From Auanema rhodensis (taxonomy: Eukaryota; Nematoda; Chromadorea; Rhabditida; Rhabditidae): a DNA stretch of 64,000 nt. The stretch spans positions 6,324,001 to 6,388,000 of the forward strand of contig OZ059895.1 in NCBI GenBank assembly GCA_964057225.1, in the 5' to 3' direction. The notes beneath the pieces were generated by a model, which was not told the origin of the DNA, did not search any database, and worked only from the letters and a program-made list of their open reading frames with translations. The position numbers and the translations under genes were made by a program. Below are positions 1 through 11,129 of the stretch, one piece after another (the stretch's first letter is position 1; each line of letters starts with the position of its first letter).

Positions 1-1931
1 ATTCAAACAGATTTGTTGAAAAAAGAAACATACGGGTCCAACAATGCTTTCGATTTGCTTGATAACTTTATGTTTCAAGTTGATATCTTCGAAAACTGCT
101 TCAATAACAAGATCGGAATTCTTAATAGCATTGTAATCAGTTGCAGCAGTCATGTTGGAAATAATGCGTTCCTTTTCAAGCTTATTAATCTTCTTTTTCT
201 TCTGTTGAGTGTTCAATTGAGTGATTATTTGGTTTTGGCCACGCTCCAAACCCTGAAGCATTATAACTTAAATAATTAATCGAGAACTTGGTAAATTACA
301 GATTCGTTCATATCGATCATGACGGCTTTTACTCCCTTGTCAATAGTGACATTAACAATACCGGCACCCATCAAACCTGCTCCAATTACGGCAACCTCGC
401 TAAAAAAAAATTGTTATACTTAGGAGAAGAAAAACATACTTGACAGGGATTCCTTCTCCGTATTTGCTTTTCTTAGCTTCAGTGGATCCATTGAATAATC
501 CGATCAGAGCAGCAGATTGGTAACTTTGAGTAAGCTCTCCAAAAGCCTGTAACCAAAACTTTACAAAACAAGCATTAATCACGACATTACCTTAGCTTCA
601 TGAGCATATCCGGCTTCACCTCCCTTGATAACTCCAGTGCGAATAACATCAAGAATCTTTAGAGGAGCAGGGTAGTTACCAGCAGTCATTTTCACGATCT
701 GAAGAAGATATTTTTCCATTATTTGAAATGAATAAAACCTTTTCTCTGGCCATCTTCAAAACCACATTGTCCAAAACTAAAGAAGATTTTATAATCTGAA
801 AGTACAAATTTACTTTTCCACAAAGAAATTACTCATATACCGATTGGGTGAGATTATAAATCTTCCCCTTATCGCGGTTGATCTTTAGAGAACCCTCAGA
901 TAATTGACGAGCAGTTTTGATAGCTACTTCTTCCAAATATCTAAATGTCTAGTTGACAACATAATTTTTCAAATTGAAAAACCTGTGAGTATTCTTTACA
1001 CCAGGTTCAACACCATCTCCAAGAGGTTGGATGACCTGATCCACTAAGCCAATCTTCTTAGCCTTGTCAGCCTTAACACGCTTTCCGGTAAGAATCATAT
1101 CAAGGGCGTTTTGGAGAGACACAAGTTTAGGCAAGCGTTGGGTTCCACCTGCACCAGGAAGAAGACCAAGCATGACCTGAAAAGAATTCGATTAATTTCA
1201 TCTAAAGATTCAAGCTCTCACCTCTGGTAGAGCCAACTGTGTCTTCTTGTCGTTAACAGCAATTCTATAGTGGCAAGCAAGAGCCAACTCAAGACCTCCA
1301 CCCATACAACTACCCATGATAGCGGCAACAATTGGCTTAGTAGATTTTTCAAGCTTGAAGAACTGCTCCTGGCCACCCCTCAAACAATTTTATATAGAAA
1401 TACGTGTTCCAGTTTAAAATACTTTGCAATAGCTTCACCATCGGCAGCGGTCTTAGCATTCTTTAACATGTTGATATCGGCACCAGCAACGAAACTATTG
1501 GGTTTTCCAGACATGAGTACGATTGACTTAACTGAATCATCCTTTTGAGCCTAAACAAAAAAGTAGTTAAGCATTGGAAAATTTACTAACCGATTCCATG
1601 GCACTCTTGATATCATTGCTAACAGCCTCATTCAAGGTGTTCTCCTTCATATTTGGAGCATCGATCTTGATGATAGCAACATCTCCATTTCTTTCAACTC
1701 TGACTGTTCCTTAAGGTTATATCATTTTGAGGAAAAGAATCTCATAACGAACCTTGATTCACCGTCTGGGTGGTGCTGAGTAAACGAGCAGAGGGAGCTA
1801 AAAATGTTGAGATATTTAGAAATAATAATAAAGATATTATAATGGAAATTAGAATTAGTTATATTCTTCGAAGATTTTAAACTTTAAAACATACCAAAGA
1901 GCTTCTTTCCATATGCCAATCGAGACAGCAT
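1..1931 (-). CDS. Mitochondrial trifunctional enzyme alpha subunit (enoyl-CoA hydratase / 3-hydroxyacyl-CoA dehydrogenase), 3' end beyond window
   Basis: This gene encodes the bifunctional alpha subunit of long-chain fatty-acid beta-oxidation in the mitochondrion (HADHA family; C. elegans ech-1 type). Reading the minus strand from the ATG at 1931, a short basic leader ([12 protein letters not shown]) looks like a transit peptide. The crotonase half then shows [11 protein letters not shown] near 1490, [11 protein letters not shown] near 1300 and [15 protein letters not shown] near 1140, the usual oxyanion-hole and catalytic segments. The dehydrogenase half starts near 410 with the NAD-binding loop [13 protein letters not shown] and continues with [10 protein letters not shown] near 90. 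At least nine short introns interrupt it. The C-terminal part of the dehydrogenase domain lies to the left of position 1, so the gene is partial. No frame break is visible. The family call is firm; individual exon borders are not. Confidence 0.95.
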
Positions 1932-2622
1932 GATGGAAATCTGTCTGAAATGATATAAATAAAGAAATAAACTGGGTTACAAGAATATAATCAAAAATAT
2001 GAATAGCGATTATGCACATTGGATAGTGCAAATGTAAGGTTAATATAGTTTTTAAAAAAGAAACAGACGACTACACTAAATTAACCCGCCATAGAATTCT
2101 AACAGCCCCTCCCCTTCAAGCAGATAGTCCATAGTTCAAAGTACGTAAAGTAGCGTCGGGGTATCAGAGAAGGAACAATGCCCGGTCCGATGTCCATCCT
2201 GTTTTTTGTGATAATAAATTGAGAATTGACGCAAAACAATAGAAGTGGACAGCATTCCTACTTAAAAGACCCCAATTATGTTTTTTAAAATCAACAACGC
2301 AACCGTGCACAACCGTTCTGAGGGTAAAAATGAAAAAATAGGTAGATAAAAGATGTGACGGTTACGAAACCAAACCAAAAAAACAAAAATACTATAAATT
2401 TCACTTTCATTGTTCAAAAAAACTTAAATAGACAACGGATTGAGCCCAAAAATGAGAAAGCAGAAATCTGAGAGATTTTCCACAAACGCACAAATAGATA
2501 AGAATAATTTGACACGAATAAAATGAAACCGATAAGAACAAAGTATATAGAATATCACAAGCTTCTTGCATAGTTGCTTCGATCATTGTAACATCGGCAC
2601 GATGTTGAGAAAGTTATCCGGT
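1932..2622. other. Intergenic stretch between the trifunctional-protein gene and cornichon
   Basis: About 690 bp with no usable reading frame. It must hold the 3' UTR of cornichon and the promoter or outron of the beta-oxidation gene, both read on the minus strand. A somewhat GC-richer patch lies at about 2095-2200. I see no tRNA or snRNA-like fold and no long repeat. Confidence 0.5.
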
Positions 2623-3261
2623 TTATGAAGAACTGACCAATGTGTAGATGAGGCTGCAAAGCAAAACGCTCAAAAAATACAAAATGATGTTAACTTACGC
2701 ATAGAGATAGTAGAAGAAAGAAATGAGATAGAAGGCCAACTTAGCCCAACTAGCACGAAGTGCAGCGCTAAGTTCATTGCGGTTCAAAATGGTGGTTGGA
2801 TCATAAATTCCTGGACCTGTCATAACTGGTCTACGAGAATAACTAAAAATTCAATTATCATGTTTGTTCCAAATGAAAAAACATACGCAAGAACATGATA
2901 TATAACTAAAGGTAAATTCATCAATGTAGCAACGATTTGTGTTGAAAAAACGAACATAATTACCATGAAAACATGGATGGCGTACTCGGGGATGATAAGC
3001 TAAATATTTCATATCGTAAATAGATACTAAAATAAAATAAAATTACTTGATTTAAATTCCGACATTGTTCAATCGGATTCTTATAGTCGGTTTTAAGCTC
3101 GTCAATGCAGATCACCTAAATGTTAACACATGGAAAGTTGTAGACCAATAAGAAAAATGGAAGTAGGATTCCACACTCACGGTGTAGATGGCAAAGAAAA
3201 TGCAGAAAGCTACTCCGATTAATGCCAAGAGATAGGCAGCTGCAGCAAAAGTAAAAGCCAT
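2623..3261 (-). CDS. Cornichon family ER export cargo receptor (CNIH)
   Basis: Cornichon proteins are small three-to-four-pass membrane proteins of the early secretory pathway. They load selected cargo into COPII vesicles and, in animals, also bind AMPA-type glutamate receptors. The ATG at 3261 begins MAFTFAAAAYLLALIGVAF, the typical first membrane segment. Next come IDELKTDYKNPIEQC, NLNQLIIPEYAIH, a block with NLPLVIYH, and SRRPVMTGPGIYDPTTI, which are family hallmarks in the right order. The last exon adds LIYTLVSS and a TAA at 2623-2625. Four short introns keep frame when joined by eye, giving a protein of the usual cornichon length of about 150-160 residues. The gene lies between two genes on the same strand, about 690 bp before the beta-oxidation gene and 770 bp after the THAP-like gene, too far apart for an obvious operon. 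Confidence 0.95.
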
Positions 3262-4034
3262 ACCTGAGCTTGATTGCACTGAAAACGAACGTATTTTGTT
3301 TAAAAAGAACTTTTTTAATCGGGCCCATAACTCTCATTAATAGCATGACATGCAAAATACAAAACAGACAAATGAACCGTATTGGAGTTGTAAATACGAA
3401 CCCGCGCTGGCATTTTTTACTAAATTTGGCATCATCATACGCATGTTGACTTTATTTCTTCACGGTAGAGCACAGAAAACTCGCGTCGGTGAGCTATTGT
3501 TGTTAAGCCATCAGCTCTGCCTCATGAACTGAGACTCGAGACTAATATCGATCAGAGCTCTCTCTCGAAGTAGCGGCCGGTGGCAAACGACCAAGAGGCA
3601 TAAATGCCAGAACAGGCAAAGTTTAGCTCCCAAGACAAAAAGTAAGAAAGCATATTGGGGTATTTAACAGAAATGCGATAGTTGATCGCGAATAATGATA
3701 GAGAAAGTGGAAACACAGTTTGTTTCGCACAACTAAGCGAAATAAAACAGGAAGGAATAGAATTGGAGAAGAAAAAGATAAAAGCAAACGATAGTGACGT
3801 TTCGTCTCCGCGAATGGAGTAGAAAATAAACAATTATCAGAAGAAAAAAAATATTATGACTCCTTAGGATAACATAAAGTATATAACACACAGTCAATTT
3901 AAATACAACAAACAATTAACATATTAATCAATTTGCAATGTTAAAGATATATGGTTTCTTGAAGAAAAAACACAATCAGATCAAACTTAATAATGGATGA
4001 GTGCACGAGAAATATAAATATATATATGGATATA
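3262..4034. other. Intergenic stretch upstream of cornichon
   Basis: Presumed cornichon promoter and 5' UTR plus the 3' UTR of the next gene. A short GC-richer patch with CTCTCTCTCG and GCGGCCGG lies near 3555-3585. The small open frames here show no codon pattern or domain and are treated as chance. Confidence 0.5.
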
Positions 4035-7000
4035 TTATTGTTGAACTCCTGCTTCCTCTATTAAATGTCCTGCATCTATAGAATCTTGCATTGATACAAC
4101 ACCTTGAATTTCAATTTCTTCCTGTAATGTGGTTTTGCTCATTTATACGATTTATTGAATATACCTCTCTTTTGCTAGAAGGTAAAAGCGCTCTAGATTT
4201 GTAATCTTGGGAGAAAACGGGATCCATGTTCTCACCAAGCAACTCGGAAACCTGAAAAAAAACTAAAAATATCGATGATATAAGTCATATTACCTCGTCA
4301 TAAGTCAAGTCATGTACCACCCCATTATCATCCAGCCCCGCAATAAGCAGAGGGTGATACGTATCCTGCTGAAAAAAAATCAAAATATTGTAATTGAAAA
4401 TGAAAAGCCACTAACATTATCTCGCAATGCCATTATTTTCTCTCTCTCCGTGTTAGACATAGCCAATGGCATATATATGAAACGCTTCCAGATTCCCAAA
4501 CCAGGAATGTACCTATAACACAAATGCAATGTAAGACAGAAACAATAATAATTTGAATACCTAAGCGAATTTTTATGGAAATGAGCTGTACATAAGTAAT
4601 GCCTACCACGAACCATTAGTCGATTTTGTAAACGGTCACGGTACTTAAAATAACGGAAACTTCCATTTTCATTTGCTTAAAACTTACGAAATGATCTCGA
4701 CAAATAGAATCAATCCAACATTTTCGTTTCTCAAAAGGCTCAGACGGAAAAGGAACCATATTAGCTCCAACATCCCGATGGTTACATTGGACACATTGAA
4801 CTTCGATTTGAGAAACCAGTCTTCTTTCAGCAATCACACTGTACGGATCCTAAGAAAGCTGATAAATACAATCAAATGAAATTTATTATTACCACTGCAG
4901 GTAAATGAGCTTTGCAAATTTTGCAAGGATGCATAGCTAATTGCTCGACACCTTTCTTCATCATCTGAAAGAAATATGATTGAATGAGAAAACAAACGAC
5001 ATTCAAACAGGTTTATCTCCGGATAACAGCTCTACTAAAAGTATTCTTTCTGCTTGTGTAGATGGTGGCCTAATTTCAACAAGGGAATCACTTGGTCCCC
5101 ACATATCACACAGAGGGCATTTAATTAAACCATGAGGTCCTCTGGGTGTGATATCATACTCGGACAAACCCTGAAGAATAGCCGACATAATTTTAAAAAA
5201 ACATGTTAACTTACTAAAGGTAAGGGTATAGACGCTTCATTGAATTCTACACAATCCTCTTTTTCCACAAAGGAATCTTGACAGAAATGATAAACACAAA
5301 GACGATATCTGGTTGATTTTGGTCGAGTTAATCTATCTTTGATCCATTTCCACCTTCTTTCCACTAACCGATTTATAGGAGGTCCACTCACAATATTGTG
5401 AAGCCAAAGCCTACTGCAACAAGATTATAATGATTTTGTTACATAAAACAAAAGATATATACCGTGTTAGTCGTTCGTTAGGAAAAGGCAGCAAGAGATT
5501 AGGATCTTTGAGATCTTCATCACACAAAACGCAATATGTTTTTAACCATTCATCCACTTTTTGATGTAATTGCTGAAGCAGGCAAGATATACTATTGAAA
5601 TAAAGAGAATGCAAAACTCACTCTATATGCCAAATGAGATTCACATATATTTATTGGGCAAAAATGGTAAGTTCCATTATTAATGAAATCATTTCTTCTT
5701 TTTAGCCATAAGACTCGCATAGATTCTTCAAAATCTCTGGGCCAATTCATAATTTCAAGCCATTTTTCATGTTTCACACTGGATAAAAAATTAGCTTACT
5801 CAAATCATAATTCAAACATACTCATCAAACGGCCACGTTCGAGGTTTATGTTCATCCATACTTTTCTGAGAAGATATAATTCGACTGCAAACTTGGCAAA
5901 ACCGAGCAGAGTTCATTTGTTCTCCGCTTAACTGTTCCAACTAAAACTCATTAATACCACTAATTATAGTGTAATATATATACCCGCTTAACAGCATCTA
6001 ATTCTTCGTCACTATCATCGGAACATTCTATGTTACCGTATATATCACTATTAGGTATATCGTTATCTTCGCTGAAATTATAATGTTATCAAATATAGAA
6101 AACAAGAATCATTACGCAAAGCCAAGTTCATCTTCTTGAGGATTAATGCTTTGAAGATGACGAGTATTATCAATAAATAATTGAGAAGTTGAAGGCCCTA
6201 CAAATGCAAACATAAAACAGATAAATTGTATTTTACACTACCTTCTAGTTCTCCTACTATTTGTTCATCTTCATATTGAATATTGGTATCATAACTATAT
6301 TCCGGACGATCATACATATACATTCGTCTACTATACGATCTACGCATTTTATCTGAGAGATACCTATATTGTAAACCATCAACACGATTCTAAATTAAAA
6401 TATAAATGAATGCCATAAATTTTAAAAACCTTTCCAAAACCATCTCTCCTGAGCAGCATTAACTCTTCTCGGCGGGCGCCTGGATCGATGTTTCTTGAAA
6501 GAATAGTATCCCCATGGTTAATCATATAGATTCGATTAGCTTGTTTATCTTCCTCACAAAGCTTGAACATTGAAAATAACAACACATATTCAAGAGAACA
6601 CTAACTGTTGGATCTGGAACAGCATCTTTTCTTAGTCTCCATTCTCCAAATTGGTTTATATCAAAATCATTATCACTAAAATGCCAATCACATAGAAATT
6701 TGGATGCTCCATTTTTTAATTTTTCTTGAAGCAATCTGAATTTAAATCATAAAATTGAATTATACATGGTAAATTGCTTACTCTCGTATAGCAGAATCAC
6801 CTTCCCCACAAATGGCGTTTACCCATTTATATCTAAAATGAAGTAATAATAATTATTCGATTTTTTAAACACTAACCTCCTACTTCTCGTTCTAGTGAAA
6901 GGAACCATGCACCTAAGGAAATTTTTTGCTTGACAATATACACACTTTAACTCAAGTGAATCAAAATCAAACATTTCATCGTCTTGAATAGAGTAACTCT

Positions 7001-7886
7001 GTAAAAATTGTTTAAATGTACTAATGATACTTGAAAACAAAAAACCTCTGGTTCTTGACGCATATCAATTGGCAAAAGTTGCCGGTTTTTTAAATTATGT
7101 GATCCTACTGGAAAGTGAATAGGACAAGCCTCTCCACAATGAGTAGCATCCGAAAAAGCTTCTCGTACCCATAGTTCTGCTGATCGTTCAGCATCCAAAT
7201 TAAACCTGAGAATCCATACTCGTCGTAACTCAAAAGACAAACTAATTTAAATAACAAAATTATAAAATACTCTGTGTTCACTTGGCAAACTTCTTAACTT
7301 TCCAAAAACCTTTTTTCGGCAAATTTGACAATACTTAGAACCATCATTTCGTTTACAATAATCTTGATTTTTGTAACGATCATAATGCCTTAATCAAGAA
7401 AGATTTAAAGATCATTATGCTTATTATTACCGTAAAGGAGCCCCACCGCTACCACCATTGTCTTTTCGTTTTGAACCTTTTTCTTTCCTATAATTCATTT
7501 AAGTTTTATATACATGGAACAAAATAGTAACCTTGGTAACATATCCATAGAATCATTGTTACTCATACCCTGAGCACTTGATTCTTCAACAAGCTGCAAA
7601 TATTCAAAAAGCAAATATTTAACAATTAATTTTGAATTACCTCAACATCCAATTCATTTTCAAGCATGCATTCTATTTTCTGCTCAGGTTGAAACAAGTT
7701 TTGATGGCTATAAATAAAAAAATAATTTTTTTTTGTTTATTTTTAACAATTCAACCTAGGGCCTTCAACATTCTGATATGGTTGGTCATCTAAAGCTTCT
7801 CTCTTTACAACAGGTTCTTCATCATCTATCAGTTCAGAAGTTTCTTGTGAAATACTGGCACGTCCCCGACGACGCGTAGGTGCCAT
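4035..7886 (-). CDS. Large nuclear-type protein with six tandem THAP-like C2CH zinc modules
   Basis: I do not recognise the orthologue. Reading from the ATG at 7886, the N-terminus is basic (MAPTRRRGRASISQ) and then acidic. A Lys/Gly-rich linker follows, and then a series of modules of the form C-x2-C, a short P-F/P-hydrophobic motif, a Trp, and C-x2-H. Visible pairs are CQIC with CPIHF (about 7330 and 7120), CVYC with CDWHF (about 6940 and 6690), CQVC with CESH (about 5890 and 5635), CVLC with CVYHF (about 5525 and 5290), CPLC with CKICKAH (about 5110 and 4910), and CVQC with CTAHF (about 4800 and 4590). Spacing and the PF...W...C-x2-HF logic resemble the THAP DNA-binding fold, though an AVPTIF tail is not clear. 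The tail is acidic and ends GHLIEEAGVQQ. About 20 short introns join in frame. The length, roughly 750-800 residues, and the THAP-like content recall nematode LIN-36/LIN-15B chromatin factors, but that link is a guess. Confidence 0.8.
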
Positions 7887-8360
7887 TTGGCCCAAAACTA
7901 AAACAAAACTATAAAAATGTATATTTGAGCTTGAAACTTATTATGCACCTGATTTGTTTCTTTCATTTTTTATACTATGTCTCAAGAGAGACAAGAGCTA
8001 TTATATATAATAAAGGAGAATTCAAACTTACCCTTTAAAAATTAAAGGACGACGGAAAGAAACCTTTAAACAAACGAGTTGCTCTATACGCACGTTGGTT
8101 GTAAACACAGTGCTGTTCAAAGTGTACATCGTTGGAAGTAATTTTCAAACTTCAAAATTTCAAAATTTCAAAATTTCAAAATATGAATAAAGTAAGTTAC
8201 GGTAATTTTTAAAAAAATTTAATTACCCGGGATTATTGATTTTTATCATATCCCTTGATGAACAAAATATTTCCAAATGAATTTTTGAGGTGCTAAGTCG
8301 ATATTTTTTCTATTTATTTCAGGTGATTAACCATAAAATCCTACTCCAAAACTCAAAAAA
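7887..8360. promoter_or_regulatory. Divergent promoter region between the THAP-like gene and the ALC1-type ATPase
   Basis: A 474 bp AT-rich spacer separates two head-to-head start codons and should carry both promoters. It includes four perfect 8-mer repeats at 8151-8182. A TATTTCAG at about 8315-8322 lies 38 bp before the ATPase start and could be a trans-splice acceptor or the end of a 5' UTR intron. No classical TATA arrangement is evident. Confidence 0.5.
8151..8182 (+). repeat. Four perfect tandem copies of TTCAAAAT
   Basis: The 8 bp unit TTCAAAAT occurs four times without a mismatch, with a partial copy just upstream. It lies in the divergent promoter. It could be polymerase slippage or a cluster of factor sites; the sequence does not tell which. 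Confidence 0.85.
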
Positions 8361-10886
8361 ATGGTTTTACAAAAGAAATATAACCTTCATCCACTGGAAA
8401 ATGAATATAAAAAGAGAGGTATGCATAATGACTAAGGTTCAAAGTATATTATAAATACTTCTAAGGTATCACCTTGAGAGATTATCAAAAAGAGGGTGTT
8501 AAGAAAATGCTTGGATGGGTTGAAAATGGACACGGTGGAATTAATGCTGATGAAATGGGTCTGGGAAAAACATGCCAGGTTCATTAATCAACTCATTTTC
8601 ATTATGTAATAGTTTCATTCGGGTTTTAGACAGTGGTTACTCTAACAACACTATTTGCTCGTGGTGAAGGACCTTTCTGCGTACTTGCACCGCCTACTGT
8701 ATTGAGCCATTGGGTTAAAGAGATAGAATTGTACGAGTGGGAAATTACTAAACACAAACAATTTGTATTTCAGTTTTTCATGTGGAGTTCTTAATCCTAT
8801 ACAATTGCACACTAGACGTGACGAGTTTAGAGAGCAGCTCTCCAACTTACCTAAGATTACAAAGAATACGGTTGTCGTAGGGCCTTCGGCTGTAAGCAAA
8901 AAAAGAAGTTTTTTTTTTGTAAAAAAGTTTCTTAAGGTTAAAAAATTAATGGGACCACGTCACAAAGATATGCCTGTACAAATTCTTCGACAGTATTTTA
9001 AAGTTGAGATCCCTATCATAGTAGTGGACGAAGCACATTGCATCAAATCTTTCAGCTCAACATTCCGGGAGACACTTTATGTTGGTTCATAATTTCTCTG
9101 AATATATACACAAGTGATTTAGAAATATCCTGGTACATTTATTCTGTTAACAGGAACTCCTATCCAAAACTTTATATCTGAAACATTTTCCCTTTTACAG
9201 TTTGTAGATGTAAGTATGCTAATTGTTTCGCATGATTAGTGTAATTTTAGAAGAGAAAGTTCGATTCAATGAAAATAGATGATTTTGTTGAAGCGTACAG
9301 TTCTAAGGAAGGCTTAGCTAAACTGAAAAAGTTGCTTTCGAATTATATGTTCAGAAGATTGAAAGAAACAGTGTGTAGTCTTCCTGAAAGTTCAGAAGTC
9401 AGTTCAAAACATATTTCTAGTTGTCTAACTGATCTAGTTAGGTTATAATTTATCATGGATTCGCTGAAGTGCAGAAGAAATTATATGTAGAATTTATGAC
9501 AGGGGTATCAACTTGTGTGAAAATCAGTAATCCGTTTATGCAAATTAGGAAGATGGTATCTCATCCTTATATGTTTCGAGGTTTGCCAAAAAATGATAAT
9601 AATAAGAATTTATTAGCTTTGTAGGTGTTGAACCTGAGCCTTTTGTCGAAGGTGAACATTTAGTGACATCTTGTGGTAAACTGTCGGTGAGACTTAATAA
9701 TTTGTGTCCAGTCTAACTGGTTATTTTAAGTTATTGAGTGATCTCTGTTATTATCTTAAACCTCGCGGTCATAAGGTTTTAATTTTTTGTGCATTTCTTA
9801 ATGTATTAGATATTATCGAGGACTTTATGGCTCTGAGAGGTGAGTAAACTTCTTTATCCGTATCACACTTTAAATTGTTTTTAATTACAGGGTACTCTTG
9901 TATGAGATTGGATGGCAGCTGTCCATTAGAGAAGAGAAGTGAAATTATTGATAAATATCGTAATATTTTCGTTTTTGTTTCTCTATTTTTGTTATTTATA
10001 GAGAAAGGTGATACTTTCGCTCTGGTAATGACTACCGAAACAGGAGGTTTTGGAATCACTCTCACCGCTGCGGATACCGTAATCTTCTATGATACTCATT
10101 TCAATCCTCATGTAGATATCCAAGCCAAGGCTCGTACTCATAGAATAGGACAAAATAAGTAAGCATACTTACTACTTATTTGTTGATATTAAAATTTTAT
10201 AGAATTGTACGAGTTATTCGATTACTAGGATCCGGAACAGCTGAGGAGTACTTTTACAGCATTGCTCACTCTAAGATAGGACTTCACGAAGGATTAACCG
10301 GAGAGAATAGTTTGATGTTCAATTTTTTTTGTAGATATTTTTTATATTTAAGTTGAAGCCGACTGCGGATTTGACTGCAAGGCAGTTGACAGTTTCTGTA
10401 ATGATATGGTCCTCAGCGGCAACGTTTTAAATACGAGTGTTAAAAAAATGGTTTGATGCGTACAACTTCTGTCATTGTTTACCATTATGCATATTTTTTA
10501 TAGACTGAAGAGGAGCTTGATAAAATTCTTGGGGCTTCAGATGAAAATGGATGGCTACCTTATGTACATGATACTGTAAGATTCGTTAAACTTGATATAC
10601 TTATATTAAAGTTTTAGAAATATAAAGCTCAGCTTGAAAACCATATTAAGAATCAGTTTACCGATTATTATGTATATCAAGTAATTTGTAATTTTCTTTT
10701 CTTTTTCAATGTTCTGCTGCTCAGGGAACTTACTATCGTAAAATGCGTGAAGAAGGTTTGAAGGAAAAAGAAAAGAAGGAATGGACTCGAAATGCCCGCT
10801 GCAGAGAACGTGATCCTGAAGCATGTTTAAGTGAAAATTTCCTGGCTGATCTCGCTTTAAAACGAAGTGAAGGTTTTACTGACTAA
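8361..10886 (+). CDS. SNF2-family chromatin-remodelling ATPase of the ALC1/CHD1L type, lacking its own macro domain
   Basis: The protein should be a DNA-dependent ATPase that slides nucleosomes. The chosen ATG at 8361 gives MVLQKKYNLHPLENEYKKRG joined in frame to ITLRDYQKEGVKKM, the usual start of the helicase core. Motifs run in order: Walker A ADEMGLGKTCQ (about 8550), APPTVLSHW (about 8690), the Walker B box DEAH (about 9030), LLTGTPIQN (about 9145), the second RecA lobe with RLDGSCPLEKR (about 9905), TETGGFGITLTAADTVIF (about 10040) and ARTHRIGQNK (about 10140). Segments such as GVEPEPF and SGKL-like SCGKLS fit CHD1L better than ISWI or INO80. After the ATPase comes a linker ending in a Lys/Glu-rich helix and the stop at 10884-10886. 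Human CHD1L continues into a macro domain, but here an AATAAA and a new start follow instead. About 15 short introns are present. Confidence 0.88.
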
Positions 10887-10995
10887 AAAAAGAATTACCT
10901 ACTAACTACCTGTACTATTACTACTTATTAACAACAAAAACTGAAGCTTTTTTGTATTGCAATGCATGTTTAACTCTTTGAAGTGCTTTTTTTTG

Positions 10996-11001
10996 AATAA
11001 A
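10996..11001 (+). promoter_or_regulatory. AATAAA polyadenylation signal of the ALC1-type ATPase gene
   Basis: A canonical hexamer lies 110 bp after the stop codon and before the next start, followed by T-rich sequence. It supports a real transcript end between the ATPase and macro-domain genes. Confidence 0.6.
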
Positions 11002-11129
11002 TTGCTCGAAATTTTAATTTTTTTAAATTTTTACATATAGACATGTTTTATTATTCATACTTTTAATGATATGAGTATGTAGTTATTATTATTTTTGAAG
11101 TATTTCAAGATTTCAATTTTTAAAGTATA

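Noticed and set aside
3350-3833. Small open frames between cornichon and the THAP-like gene
   Set aside because: Short, on both strands at once, without domains or splice-consistent extension.
8216-8240. TTTAATTACCC match to the 5' part of the SL1 spliced leader
   Set aside because: The match stops after 11 bases, and no Sm site or downstream SL RNA stem-loops follow, so it is not an SL RNA gene. Such an AT-rich match can occur by chance.
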